A stretch of DNA of 64,000 nucleotides from Nemopilema nomurai (lineage: Eukaryota; Cnidaria; Scyphozoa; Rhizostomeae; Rhizostomatidae). Shown here in pieces: positions 37,653 through 49,700 of the stretch. A program made the translations under genes and the position numbers. The stretch spans positions 438,324 through 502,323 of the forward strand of contig ML133463.1 of NCBI GenBank assembly GCA_003864495.1. The letters are read 5' to 3'. Positions within the stretch are counted from its first letter, which is position 1. Each line of letters starts with the position of its first letter. The notes under the pieces are model-generated. The model was not told the origin of the DNA. It made no database searches and worked only from the letters and a program-made list of their open reading frames with translations.

Positions 37653-38648
37653 ATGAAACCAGATGTTGGCGAGGTGATATTCTGCTCTGGAAAGTACTGC
37701 TACAGTATCTTCGCTTGCAATATCATATTTGGCAGCCTTGCTGTTTTGTTGAACATATCAGTGTTGATCGCGTTAGTACGAATTTCAAGACGAAGACGTG
37801 AGTGGAAGGTATCGAACATTATTCTTTCCGCTATGGCAATCACTGACTTGTGCACTGGCCTCATTTGCCAGCCACTGCATGGCTATTTCGTCTTCCGACA
37901 GAAAAATGTTTACAATGCAGATGAACTAGAGCTCTGGGAAGCCTGGCTGTTCTTTACACTGGTGTACAGCTCTTACACCTTCTGCTGTGCCTCGCTTCTT
38001 ATAGCAACACTAATGGCAGTCGAAAGACTCATGGCTGTTGTGTTCACCCTGAAGCACCGAGCGGTGTCTACAAATTCTCGAACAACCGCCAGCCTTGCGA
38101 TTGCTTGCCTCGTAAGTGCTACGGTCCCCATTTTTCGCTATGTCTCCCCGTACACACGTATCGTGTTCATGGCACTTCTGGTGCTTGTGATTCTTGTGTC
38201 TGTCAGTGTCATTATTGGATCGTACACTGCATTGTACAGAAGTTTCAAGAAGCAGCGCATCGCTGCGCAGGCGCTTAGCTCGACCGAGAAGAACAGATTA
38301 CGTGGTTTGAAGCAGGAGAAGCGCTTGGCAAAAACATTCGCTTTGGTTACTGTTGTTTTGCTTTTGATGTACCTCCCACAGTTGCTGCTCAAACCGATAT
38401 CAATAGCTCTGGATATGAAGAAAGGTGCGTTTATGTCTGACCTGCTAATGGTGCTAGAAGACTCTTTCAACACACTGCTATACACAAACTCTGCTGTCAA
38501 CCCATTCATATACTTCGTAAGGCACGAGGAAGTGCGCCAAGAAATTCGATCGGCAATGGCACTTTGCACAAGGGACCAGCCAAGGACAGAGACAAGTTCT
38601 TCGAACACACCTGGCACCTCTGTACCTGATGTCTCTACGCGTGTATGA
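37653..38648 (+). CDS. Rhodopsin-family (class A-like) GPCR, single exon
   Basis: A 331-aa seven-helix receptor in one exon. Helices by hydrophobicity: 20-44, 54-76, 97-127, 145-163, 168-195, 224-246, 268-291. Class A landmarks are present: LLNISVLIAL with the helix-1 Asn (N34), SAMAITDL with the helix-2 Asp (D65), an E-R-L at the end of helix 3 (E124-R125, in place of DRY), a helix-6 Pro in LMYLP (P242, without the usual CWxP), and NPFIY (283-287) in helix 7 followed by an amphipathic helix 8. Position 3.25 is Phe, not Cys, and there is no Cys in the very short second extracellular loop, so the usual disulfide is absent. That absence also occurs in the melanocortin/lysophospholipid/cannabinoid-type receptors. 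The ligand cannot be told. The C-terminus S-T-R-V fits a class I PDZ ligand. Confidence 0.92.
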   Translation: MKPDVGEVIFCSGKYCYSIFACNIIFGSLAVLLNISVLIALVRISRRRREWKVSNIILSAMAITDLCTGLICQPLHGYFVFRQKNVYNADELELWEAWLFFTLVYSSYTFCCASLLIATLMAVERLMAVVFTLKHRAVSTNSRTTASLAIACLVSATVPIFRYVSPYTRIVFMALLVLVILVSVSVIIGSYTALYRSFKKQRIAAQALSSTEKNRLRGLKQEKRLAKTFALVTVVLLLMYLPQLLLKPISIALDMKKGAFMSDLLMVLEDSFNTLLYTNSAVNPFIYFVRHEEVRQEIRSAMALCTRDQPRTETSSSNTPGTSVPDVSTRV

Positions 38649-41138
38649 ATCAGTGCCAAAGAACCAGTGGCTTTTTTGGACAAAATGGGACGCAGTTTCA
38701 ATTGTCGTCCCTTCTATAAAAGCAAAATGTACAAACACGTAGATATATAAGTTTAACACACATGAGAGCTTAAGACGTTTCTATAACAGTAGATCTCCTG
38801 AAGCAATTAAATGTAAAGTAAGTGTTCAAAACATAGAAAATGCAGAATAGGAAAATTCAGAGCGCAGACAAGAGCCTTCTTTCCATGTGTAAGACTACAA
38901 GGATGTTCTCCACCCCTACCTCTAATTAGAAGCTCATAGTGTTTTAATCGCATTACTTACTGCATTTCATAGTGTTTTAATTCTGTTAAATGTCATCGGC
39001 CATCGACAATGCTTTCGCAAGTTCATTTAAGGTGCTAACTTTTTTAAACACATAGCTTAGCTTTCGTAGCCCAATTTGATTCATATTATATTGATTTGAC
39101 ATTTATTTGTTTTAAAAAATTAATGCAGCTGCCGTCCATGTAGACAAGAACGCACAATGTTTGCTAAAGATTACTATAGTTTTTTTAAAATTATTATGGA
39201 CATAAATGGGGCTTTTATGACGTCAACAAGATGTTAATGTTGCTGTTTCACATACTTTCTAAGTGCTGCCCGCAGATACCCAGTACCATGACAAATTTAT
39301 ACCATTTTAAGAAAGCCGAACACCTTCATTCTACTTCCTTTCTCTACTAGTGCCTTTCATTTGTGATAATTGCTTACCTTTATATAAAAAGTTTGCAATG
39401 ATCTGAATAAATTATTGTCTTGATGCTAGTTGCCAAGACTTTACATTCCCTTCTGATGAACAAACAAAGATATACTAGGGTGGTTATCATCATTAATGTT
39501 GGAACAAATTTCTGCAAACGTCTATTCAGTTTGATGTTTTCTGCAATAGGCAAATTGCTTGAATATTTATTATGCACAGATGAATTTGGGAACGTTTCAG
39601 GTCTTTCTCAGTAAGAACCATTAATACCAGAAGAACGATGGCTCGGAGCTATATGTTATGCACAGATTTTATACAGGGTTTGGAACTGAGAAGGGTATCA
39701 GAAAAGAAGACATTCCTTTAATAAACTGCAATTTTTCTGACACTACATGAAATATCGGAAAACAAACGTATGTAACATAAAAAAATTTGATTACTGTGTC
39801 TAGTTGTGAACCATGGTCAGACATTTTTGCAACCAAAAGAATTGTATTTCCTAAATGTATCTGCTACACTTTCCTAAGCAAAGCAGTGGTTTTGATTCTG
39901 AGTGCTCAGAACGTTTAATAGCAGAAGTCACAACATACAGTTGATTGAATATTTAGAAGAAAGCAATTTGAAGATTTTCAAGAAGAAGGAACAGAGTCAG
40001 CATCTGCATGAATTCTTGTAAAGCATTTCTTAAGAATATCATCATCTTAAGAAACTCAAGTATTTTCTCTCTATGAATAAGAAGTTTTGGGTTGTCTTGG
40101 AGATGAGAGGAGAAACATCAAGGAAAGGAAAATGCTAAGGCTGCTCAAAGATTTCAAGCAACTGTTCTTTATTCCGCATTTGCCAGGTGCCTCATTCTGC
40201 TCCTTGCTTTCATATTCTGCTCATGTTAAGACGGAGTAGACCATACCTTTAGTTTAAAAAGAGCAGATACGCTCCAGAATGCGTTTCTTTACAACTCCAT
40301 AACAGCGCCTTTAGGCAACATTTCCGACCTACCCAATACAATTAGTGATGGAAAATGCCGGCAAAGTGGTATAAAAGTGCTGCCAACGATTTATATCGTT
40401 ATCTGACCGACAGCCACGAAGCTGTTTAGACTATTTGATTAATGTGCAAATGGCAATTCCAGGTGATCGAATTTGAACTCAATTATTCGTTTTTGAAAAG
40501 ATTTTCAAACTTAGCTTCACAATAGCGACTGCACAACGCTAAATAAATATTTCGACATGTTGATATTGATGTTGGCCAACAGTCAAGTGTTTGCTTTCAA
40601 ATGCAATAGAAACAAGAAAGTATGATTGCAATGTAACTTTTTAAAGAAACAAACGCATCAGAAACTGGAACGCTGAGACGTTTATACTTGATGCTTCTTG
40701 CCTTTCGATCATAAGCAAAGCCTATACCTTGAAGTTCATGTACAATTAACTAATGGCTAGTAGACATTTCACTTACTCAAATGTTTTGTACTGTAAACTA
40801 ACTTTTTGCTCCAGTCTGAAAGTTTCTTTAAAGATCTGAATTTGTTTCACATTTTCTGAAGTTTGTCACTTAATAGACAATAGTACTTTCAGGTTTGTAT
40901 ATTTCAAGAATATAGTTCCTTGACACTGATAATGGAGTTTTGTTGCAAAATTTGAGCTCCCTAAATGTGCTGTTTTTGCGACCTTGCTTTTGACAATTGT
41001 CTGAAGGAGGCCACTGCATCATAGCCTCGAAGCTATTGTTGTTGGTGTTGCTGCTGTTTATATTTTAGGACAGTCATCGCCAACTAATAACAACTTGGAT
41101 GACTTTAAACGTGAAATGTTCTGTGTAGGACTGCAGTT
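38649..41138. other. Intergenic DNA between the GPCR and ATG101, no gene seen
   Basis: AT-rich sequence presumably holding the GPCR 3' UTR and the ATG101 promoter/5' UTR. I see no recognisable exon, repeat family or RNA gene. Confidence 0.5.
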
Positions 41139-44100
41139 ATGAACGCAAGATCACATGTTTTCGAATTTGTAAGTATATAAACCTATTAATATGATCCTTA
41201 TTAGGTTCATTCGCATCTAAGGTTCCTTTAATAAATGATTAACCAAATCACAATCCATTTGGTACCCTGCCGGAAAATCTTTATGTTGACAAGAAAGGAA
41301 ACAAAAGCACTGCTACCACCTCAAGACTGCTCATGATTAAAAAACTGTTTACCTTGCTTCTATATTTACTCTTAATTCATGTATGATTTTTAGTAACCTA
41401 TCATTTGTAGAGTAACCTATTTTGATATATAATGAGACCTTGTTTGCATGTGTTATTACGATCCTCTCCGTAGGTTTGAGCTTTGAAGTGAATTCGAGAA
41501 GGGATCTGTCACTGATTAGCTAACATAAATTTTCTTTAGCTTTAGATCTTGTGATAAAAGTCGCTTACATTCTGTTTTCCATGCCAAGCAAGATATATCT
41601 GGTTGTGCTTGAATATATTGAACTGGCTTCAACTTTTTCCTTAAACAATCTTTTTTGAAAATGAAAGGAATATGGACAAAAGGCACTTGAAAGATTGTTG
41701 AACTCCTAGACTGATTATAATCATTCATCATTAGACTGATTATAATCATTTATATCTTATTGCTTATATCTGGTGGAAGCTCAATTAACTAAAGGCAAAA
41801 GTACTTCATCTTATAACGCTTCAGAGCCATATTCAGTGAAGCCCGGTTTTGAGTTGTACTTATTATTGCCAAGTTATGAGCCCTATCTTGGAGTCTTAGG
41901 TATAAATATTAAGTGATATAAGACAATGTTTCGTTTGTTGCCTTCTGGTTATCAGTTAACCTGATATTAACTATTTCACTCCAGATTGTAGAGTTTTGCC
42001 AAATCGAAGAAGTTGTCCTAAGTATGTATCCATTTTTTTACCAAATTCAGTCATTTCATTTTGACAACCATCTTAATTAGTAACTTAAATGTTAGCTTGG
42101 CTGTGATTGCTTTGTTCATTTTTTTCCTTTTGTTAGATACATTCATCATAATTAGTTATAAAGATTAAATATTCCATGATTATTAAAAGGCTTTTTATGC
42201 CATTTAGGTGTCTTCCACACAGTTTTATTTCACAGATCAACTGGAAAGGTTAGGAATGACATATTAAATCATTTTTTTTATTGTTTACAAAACATACTGC
42301 TGATATATTTATTTTGCCCTGTTGTTATAAATAAGAATAGTCATATAAAAACTCAGTAATTCTTTGAGCTCTTTGAATAGTCCTAAACGCATTTGTGCAA
42401 TTAGATATTAAAGATTTTAACTGGTTGGCCTTGTTTAACTACTTTTCATTTTTTGTTCAATTACCTATAGGATAGACATCTGGCTTCATGCATATTGCAA
42501 TATTGATTAACAAGAATTTTTGATGGAAACATAAAACGTTTTGGCAACTTAGAGGCACCTATTATTATGCAAATGAAATTGTTCAAGTGTCATGTCTTTT
42601 CTTTTTAGTTTCATTATCATAAAGATAGCTCATATACTATTGGGACAGTTGGATTTGAGGATGTTGACTGTCAATTTGTTGACTTCACATATGTGAGTAT
42701 GTTAAGGTTAAAACACATCAAAACAAGGATGAAAATGTATGCAGGCAGCATTACAAGAGGAGATTTTTGACCTGTGACCTTTCACAAAGGAATACATTGC
42801 TTTACCAAGCTTTTTTCCTGTTTTCATTTCCAAAGACACATTTAATTACTTTGGATGCATCATTTGAAATAAATTTTAAATTTTAAAATGAATTCAAGTT
42901 GTCACAAGATAAAGCCCTTAGAGTAGAGGTCATCCAAATGTGTATTATGTGAATATTGGCCTTCTCATACCAATGCTGGTCTAAAATAGGTGAAATGATG
43001 GATCTGCATTGTAGAAATCTTGAAGCTGTTTAGTTATTCAATGTCACACTCCAAGTGTTTCTCAAGCCTCTGAGACTATAATTAGATGACCTAAGCATAT
43101 ACAATAATGGTAATGGTCACGTAAAAGCTGAGAGAGTATTCAATTCAAATAATAGCTTTTGAATTTTTCCTTCAGTTTATTTTTTAAAGTTAATTTGAAT
43201 CTTTAATTGGCTAGCTTAGTTCCTTTTTGCTACTTTTTTAAACATCTCAATCACCCAATAATTATAAAAGAGGTATATGAACAGCATGTTTGGCTGTAGT
43301 TAAAAACAAGCTACAATCAGTGTCCAGGATTCAGGACATATTAATATAATTTTTTCTCAAATGCTTTTCAAAATATCTACCAGTTTGGAAAGCTGTCAAG
43401 AACCATGCAAATTTAATGCTTCATCCAGAACAAGCTTCTCAAAGTTAAGCAGTTTGCACAGTAAAACAATTTTTGACCTAGTTGTTGTACTCTTCACAGG
43501 TTAAATGTACATGTAATGATTTAGACCATTCTCTGAGGAAACAAACAAATCAGTTCAAAGAAGCATTAAAGGCTTCAGAATCACATCAAAGTGGGCAGGT
43601 AATTCTCATTGCTTTATAATCTTCAAGCCTTACTTTTACTTTTAACTTCAAACCTTACTTTTACTTTATTCAAGCACTACTTTTCTATGCAATGAATTTT
43701 TTGGAGTTTCTTTTTATATGAACAAGTGCTTTGTGGTACAAAAATTTACAATGGCTAGAAAAAGCGGAACTAGTTTTTGCATACTTGAAGTGCTTCTTTC
43801 GGACGAATTGCTCTGAATGTTACAATTCTCAGAATTATGACAGGTGTTATTTTCGTACATTACAGTACATAAAAAATAACCTTTAAACTTTAATAGGACA
43901 TGGTGACTTTGAATGTATATAAGATTTCATAATGTTACTGGCTTTCTTTTCCAGCCATATTTCCAATCCACATAACCTATTTAAGGCAAATTGTTTTGAA
44001 ATAACAATACACCTTTAATTAACAGTCCTTTTTCTACTTCATTCATTCAGTCTCTGCAGTGTCAAAGGATCTATTTTGTTTCTAGGATGTTTTGTTTCAC

Positions 44101-45937
44101 GTATCTGGGCGATACGATTTTTATGAGCTTGCATATGTGTATAATTTATGATATTATTTATTTTAAATCGTCCCGTATATTACCGAACTCGAGTTTTCTA
44201 CAAGTAGGTCACTTTTTGATGAATGTTAACAGTGGCATGGTCTCAGGACCTGCGATCCAAACGACTTCTTTGTTTCTATCTAGTTTAAAGCAGAAAACAT
44301 GTTTAGTGCAGTTCTTTTGGGTTCGCTTTACCGAAAGTATCAGTCAATCGACTTCAAATTCGAAGAAAGTCAAGAATTTTTGTTGACGAGTCACTTGATC
44401 ATTGTCTTGATTCTTTGCTGTGCGATATTATGGGAGTTTATGTGCGATATTTTCGTTATGCATGTTAAATCATTGTACCAAAGTTTTGTCTCCGACTTTT
44501 AATGAATTAGCAATCAAAGCGATTTTTCAATAAGTAATTTTTTCTAAAATGTTATTAATCTCAAGGGATTGTTACTTTTGATATTGTAACTTGGCTGCTC
44601 TGAATGGTTTTTGGACTGAATTTTCCAGATCTCCCTTGAGTTTTATCAGCGAAAGAAGAGCCAATGGCCGTTCCCAACGGAAGCTGTCCCTTGGGAACTG
44701 TGGACCGTAAAGCTTGACATTGTTTCTGTGTATCATGAATCAGGTAAGATTTCTGTAAAATTACATCGTTTTCTCATAATGTCTGTATTTTTAGTTGATT
44801 TTAGGAAAATAAACATATTGACCTAGTTTGAGATTAGGCTCCGTTCATCCTTTTTTGCCTTACGTTCACAGTGCTCCGCTTTGAAAATGTAGATTTTTTA
44901 AAACGCTAACTAAAACGCATAAATCTGAAAGAGGTGCGTTTTGAAAATTAAGAAATGGTAAGGAAATTTTAATCTGACAATTTTCATTTGGAATCTTATA
45001 ACATGGAAGACAATGCATATATAAGGGAAAGAAACTGAGTTTCTTTAACCCGTTGACTCTCATTTTCATGGAAGCAATTTTTGAGTAGCTTTACACAGGT
45101 GAACACACTTATTTTGAGGGAGTATTGATGTTACTAAAATGTTGCGAAATAATTTTTGCTGTCTACAATTTATGTCACCAGAGAAAGAGGCGTTGCGAGA
45201 AAGATTGGCTGAAGAGCTAGGAGACAAGGTGAATTTTCACCGGCTTTCTGTCAATTACTTTAAAATGCAGGATATTTCGATAGCGTCATAGCTCAAATAC
45301 CTAGATGCTATCCTCAAATTTTTAGGATCCATTCTATTTTATGACATAGAACAGACTATATAATGATAGTAGAGTAAAATTGTCGGCTGATGTGAATTCC
45401 TTTTCCAGCCAATCGTGCATTTCGTGCTACTGTTCTTCATCCGTCCCAGTTCCGCGCTTACTCGTTGAGTTCCTTCTTCCATTTATTTCGCATTCCCTTA
45501 GAAGCCGTTCAAAAGCATTTGTTGTAATTTTTCCCTTTTCTCTCATTGAAATCAGCCTGTAAGTGGTCTTGTCTTGCAGGTTCGTTGTATTGCTGATTTG
45601 GTTAACAGACCTGACTATGTGCCAAAAATGCCCAATGCATCGGAATATGAAAATGTTTTCGACTCAAAGTACAAGGAGGTCCAGCCTTACCTTCATAAGG
45701 TATTTTTCATGTTTCAAGTTTTTGTTCTTAGTAGGGTATAGAGGTTGGTAACATTCCTTTTTGATTTTTAAAAAGCAAACACTTTTCTGTTATTGTTTGG
45801 TTGTTATTTGGAAAAATACATTGACACAACCTTCACGTGTTGTTCTGTTTCCACAGATAACATATAACACATCGACATCATCTCAGTCAGTTGGAAGCAC
45901 AATGCGAAAGCTCCTGAGAGACACTTTCAATTATTAG
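41139..45937 (+). CDS. ATG101: Autophagy-related protein 101, complete, 9 exons
   Basis: ATG101 is a HORMA-fold subunit of the ULK1-ATG13-FIP200 complex; it stabilises ATG13 and recruits downstream factors at the start of autophagosome formation in the cytosol. Exons: 41139-41168, 41985-42021, 42208-42248, 42609-42692, 43500-43598, 44629-44743, 45182-45228, 45580-45699, 45857-45937. All phases agree and the product is 217 aa (human 218). Recognisable blocks: [77 protein letters not shown] and [13 protein letters not shown]. The WF finger falls on W110 and F112, the same positions as in human. The gene is convergent with the LRR gene, 814 bp apart. Confidence 0.97.
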
Positions 45938-46751
45938 GCAGATGATAAGGATGTTATGTTGGCCAAGTCCTTGAATTATAAGTAGTTTAAATTGTCATAT
46001 TCAATATGTATTCTAATTGCACTCGAGATGAGGAATTCAAATTTATTGGACTTTTTGCTTTAAAAAGAAGGACTTACTGTAGTCAAAATTTCCTGCTTTA
46101 GGATTAGACTAGAAGATAAAAAGAATATTTTTCATTAAAAAGGATTGCGGATTGATAGACTTCCGAGGGTTTATTGCCGTGACTTTTTGACATTAAAACC
46201 TTTTGTCAACAAGTAGTACAAAGGACTTGATATTTTCTATTCGAAGCAGGATTGAATTTTAACGTTTTTTGAAAAACATACTGGTCGCTATTTATTGTTT
46301 TGATCAAGTAATTGAGTGGTGTAAGAAAAGACTAAGAACAAATAAGAACACTATTAGTTATCCAAGAAAATATCAAAACTGCGGTATCATGACAAAAACT
46401 ACTGCCATTAATCGTGAAACTTTTATCACTCATAAAACTGAATGCATAATGCTTCCTAGAGAAAGCTCTCTCGGCATTCTCAGCATTTTACTGTTCTTTA
46501 GGCCTAATACTAGACTTGCAACATATGTTGCGTCACAGCAGCATTAAAGACTGAGGCGTGAAGTCTTAAAATTTATGTACAGTAACATAACAAAACGAAC
46601 GCATTTATGGTATAGCATATATTAAAACAGCTAGTTAGGTGTTTGGCCAAGCAGTCTTTGTTTTTTAGTCTTAGCCTTGGTTTCATTAAAGCCTGTGTGT
46701 ACTAACTAATAAGTTTGGTAAATACACGTCAATATTATACTTGAAACCGAA
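45938..46751. other. Shared 3' flank of convergent ATG101 and LRR genes
   Basis: Holds both 3' UTRs, running toward each other. No third gene is visible; a 92-codon plus-strand open frame (46269-46547) has no motif and is probably chance. Confidence 0.5.
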
Positions 46752-49700
46752 TCATTCGATTTCATCTCGCTCAAGTCTCTTTCTTCTTTTTGAGCCGCAG
46801 AGTTTCTTAAAAATCGCTCGGAAAAAACGGCCTAGCACTAGTATAACGAGCAGTGAGTTCAAGGCAACAAGCACAACACCCAAGGCCCATGAGTCTTCGC
46901 GCGCGTCGATAATCTCGCTGTCACCGACCTGCTTTGATTGTAGTACTGTCCCAACAGAGACGTTTATTGGCACTATTGAGAGGGACAATAACTGTAGAAA
47001 ATTCTCGAATGGGTCCTTGATCGGATTCTTGATTGCTTGCAGTGTGGTGAATGATATCGCAATGATGATTATCCCGCCAAGACCGACTTTGGTGTGCTGG
47101 AGAAAGAGCGTGATTCCGACAGTCATTATCAGCTTGCGCGCCATTTCGATGACTTCCCAGTACCAACATGTGCTGTTGTAGTTTTCGTAGGCGAACTTTA
47201 ACGCGGACTGCATCGCACCCTCTTCAGAGGCCTTCCTCGCAGAAAACAGTGGCAAGTATTGGAAACCGCTTGGATCGTCCGCGTATGGTTCGTTTATGGC
47301 GATGGGGTAGATTGCCGTTGGCTTTAAGATGCTAGGCCGTGCAAATCGCCATAGCAAAATGAACAGTAGCACCGGAAACCCCAGTGGAATTACAAGAGCG
47401 ACGTATGCGGCAATCAAAGTGCCCTGATTGCTTGATGTTACTATAGGGCAGCTCACACTGTAATCCCCGCGTAGATACGAAATGGTTTTTATACATCCCC
47501 CCGTCTCACGTCCTCCTGCCACGCAAAACGTATGGCAGCTCAGGGGTAAAATCTGCACGATTTTCTTTGACGTAAGCGGGTATGTTGCAAACATAAACAG
47601 CGCTACGGCGCGCAAACAGTTCCTCCAACATTTCTTTCGTTTTTCCGCGCGGCTTCCTCGAGCTGACCGCAGCTTATACCACAGCGTCATAACGGCAAAA
47701 TAAACGACGGCGACTATTGGAAATGCCACTGTTGCAAAGACAGAGAGCCAGAACTCGCTAATGGCGTTCATTCCGAGGTCAGGTCGTATGCAGCGAATGG
47801 AAGGAAGGTGAATTATGTTGAACTGAAGGTATTCGAATATTCGAATCGCTTTCTTCAATGTTCTGGGCCATTTGACCCAAGCTGATGCATTTAGGATGCC
47901 ATCGAGGACTTGGTAAAAGCCAAGCAATATTTTCAGGGTAGACAGGATAATGTCGGCAAATGTCCTTTCCTTTTGAGCTCGCACTTTTTGGTGTACTTCT
48001 TTGTTTTTGTGAGAATGCATTGTTATCTTATCAGCCCATGATATCAAGAAACAGAGGGCTATGAAAAGCGCGGCATACCCAACAAGCTGGAAAAGAGCTA
48101 CCCAAGACTTCGGGCACCTTACGCACCTGTTGAACCCCCGGTTGAAACCTTTCGCGCACACCGCACACAAAACCCCCGTGTATCCCGCAGAACAATTCGC
48201 GTCAGTTCCTCCAAGACAGGAGCTTGCTACGGGACATTTATGTGGCATTGGCATGTCGCATGATAATATTGTCGTTTTCCTGTCGTAGCTGTCATTCTTT
48301 ATTTCCAGGTTCCACATGAAATTCTTGTACGATTTTCTGCAGGTATCGTTTGAAAGCCAGGTCATCCAGTAGCCTCGCTTCAGCTCAGGGTAATCTCGTT
48401 TGCAGCTGAATCCGACCTTTGGACACTTCTCACATTTTCCAAAACGATATCGCCTGGAATAGCCTTTCAAGCAGGGACACGCGCGGAATCCCGCAGAACT
48501 TGTCGTGTTTGTTCCTACAGGGCAAGTTAAGCAGTCTAATGGAGTCTTGCCGGGTGCACGTCCTGGTGGCACAAACTGACCGACCGGGCAAACCTTGCAT
48601 TGCTTCTTTGCAAGTTCGTCTTGGAAGAACGACCCGGGTGGACATGCCTTACAGGAGCCGCTGCACGGGAACTTGTCCTGTTTACAGTAACCATAGTGAC
48701 CTACAGGGCATGGATAACATTGGTACTGTCGCACTTTGGCACTGTACCTGCAATGGAAGCCGTCGTCACTCAGCACTGTACTTGGGGTATCAATGTTGAG
48801 ATCTTCTGTTGGCATGCACTTGATTTGAGAGCGGATCAGAAAGGTCTTAGTCATCACCTTCAAATTCTTGCAGTTGATACACACAACGGACCGGTTGGTT
48901 AAGCTTTGGAAGCTGGCCCCTCTTAAGGTGGTTAGTCTTGGATTGCCGAACAGAAGAACCAATTTGGGTGGCACCCTCATATCATCAAATACCCTGTCTA
49001 TAGTGTCAAGGTCATTACCGTATAGGATAAGTTTGTTGATACTCATCTCTCTGAATGTTCCTTCTTCGATTCTTCGCAGCTTGTTATTTTGCAGATATAG
49101 CTCAAGAATCCATCTCGTTCCTCTAAATGCAAAAGGAGACATTTTTTTCAATCGGTTGTTGTGCAGCAAGATCTGGGTGATGTCTTTTCGCCCCCCAAAC
49201 GAATCTGCTTTCAGCTCAGTGATCTTGTTATGAGACAAGTCAAGCTTCAAGTATTTCAATTTATCCAACTCAAAGGTCTCAATCTGGTTCCCTCGCAGTA
49301 TCAACACAAGTATGAACCCCATCCCAAACGACTCTGATGTAACGTTCCGAATACGGTTTTCTGATAGATCAAGCTCTTTCAGCAGCCGGACTCCACGAAG
49401 ATCCGGAATCCCGGACAATTTGTTCTGGTTTAGCTTGATTCTTCTCAGTTTGGGGGTGGTGCCAAAAAGCAAAGGAGGCAAGCACTTTAATTTGTTATTC
49501 TGCAGCTCAAGGTCCACAAGGTTATGCAGCTGATCAAAAGCATGTGGGAGAATTCGACTTATTTTCGAATCTCTGAAAGAAGCTCTTTGAAGGTTATGAA
49601 AGCCACGGAAGTAATCCGGTGTTATTATTGGAAGGACATTTTGTGAAAGGTCCAGATGCTTGAGTTGTCTTGGAATAGCGTCAAGGCCATCTTGAAAATG

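Noticed and set aside
38138..38701. 187-codon minus-strand open frame
   Set aside because: It lies antisense over the GPCR coding sequence, has no family motif, and is a shadow of that gene.
48419..48799. 126-codon plus-strand open frame
   Set aside because: Antisense shadow of the Cys-rich part of the LRR protein, whose sense frame is clearly coding.
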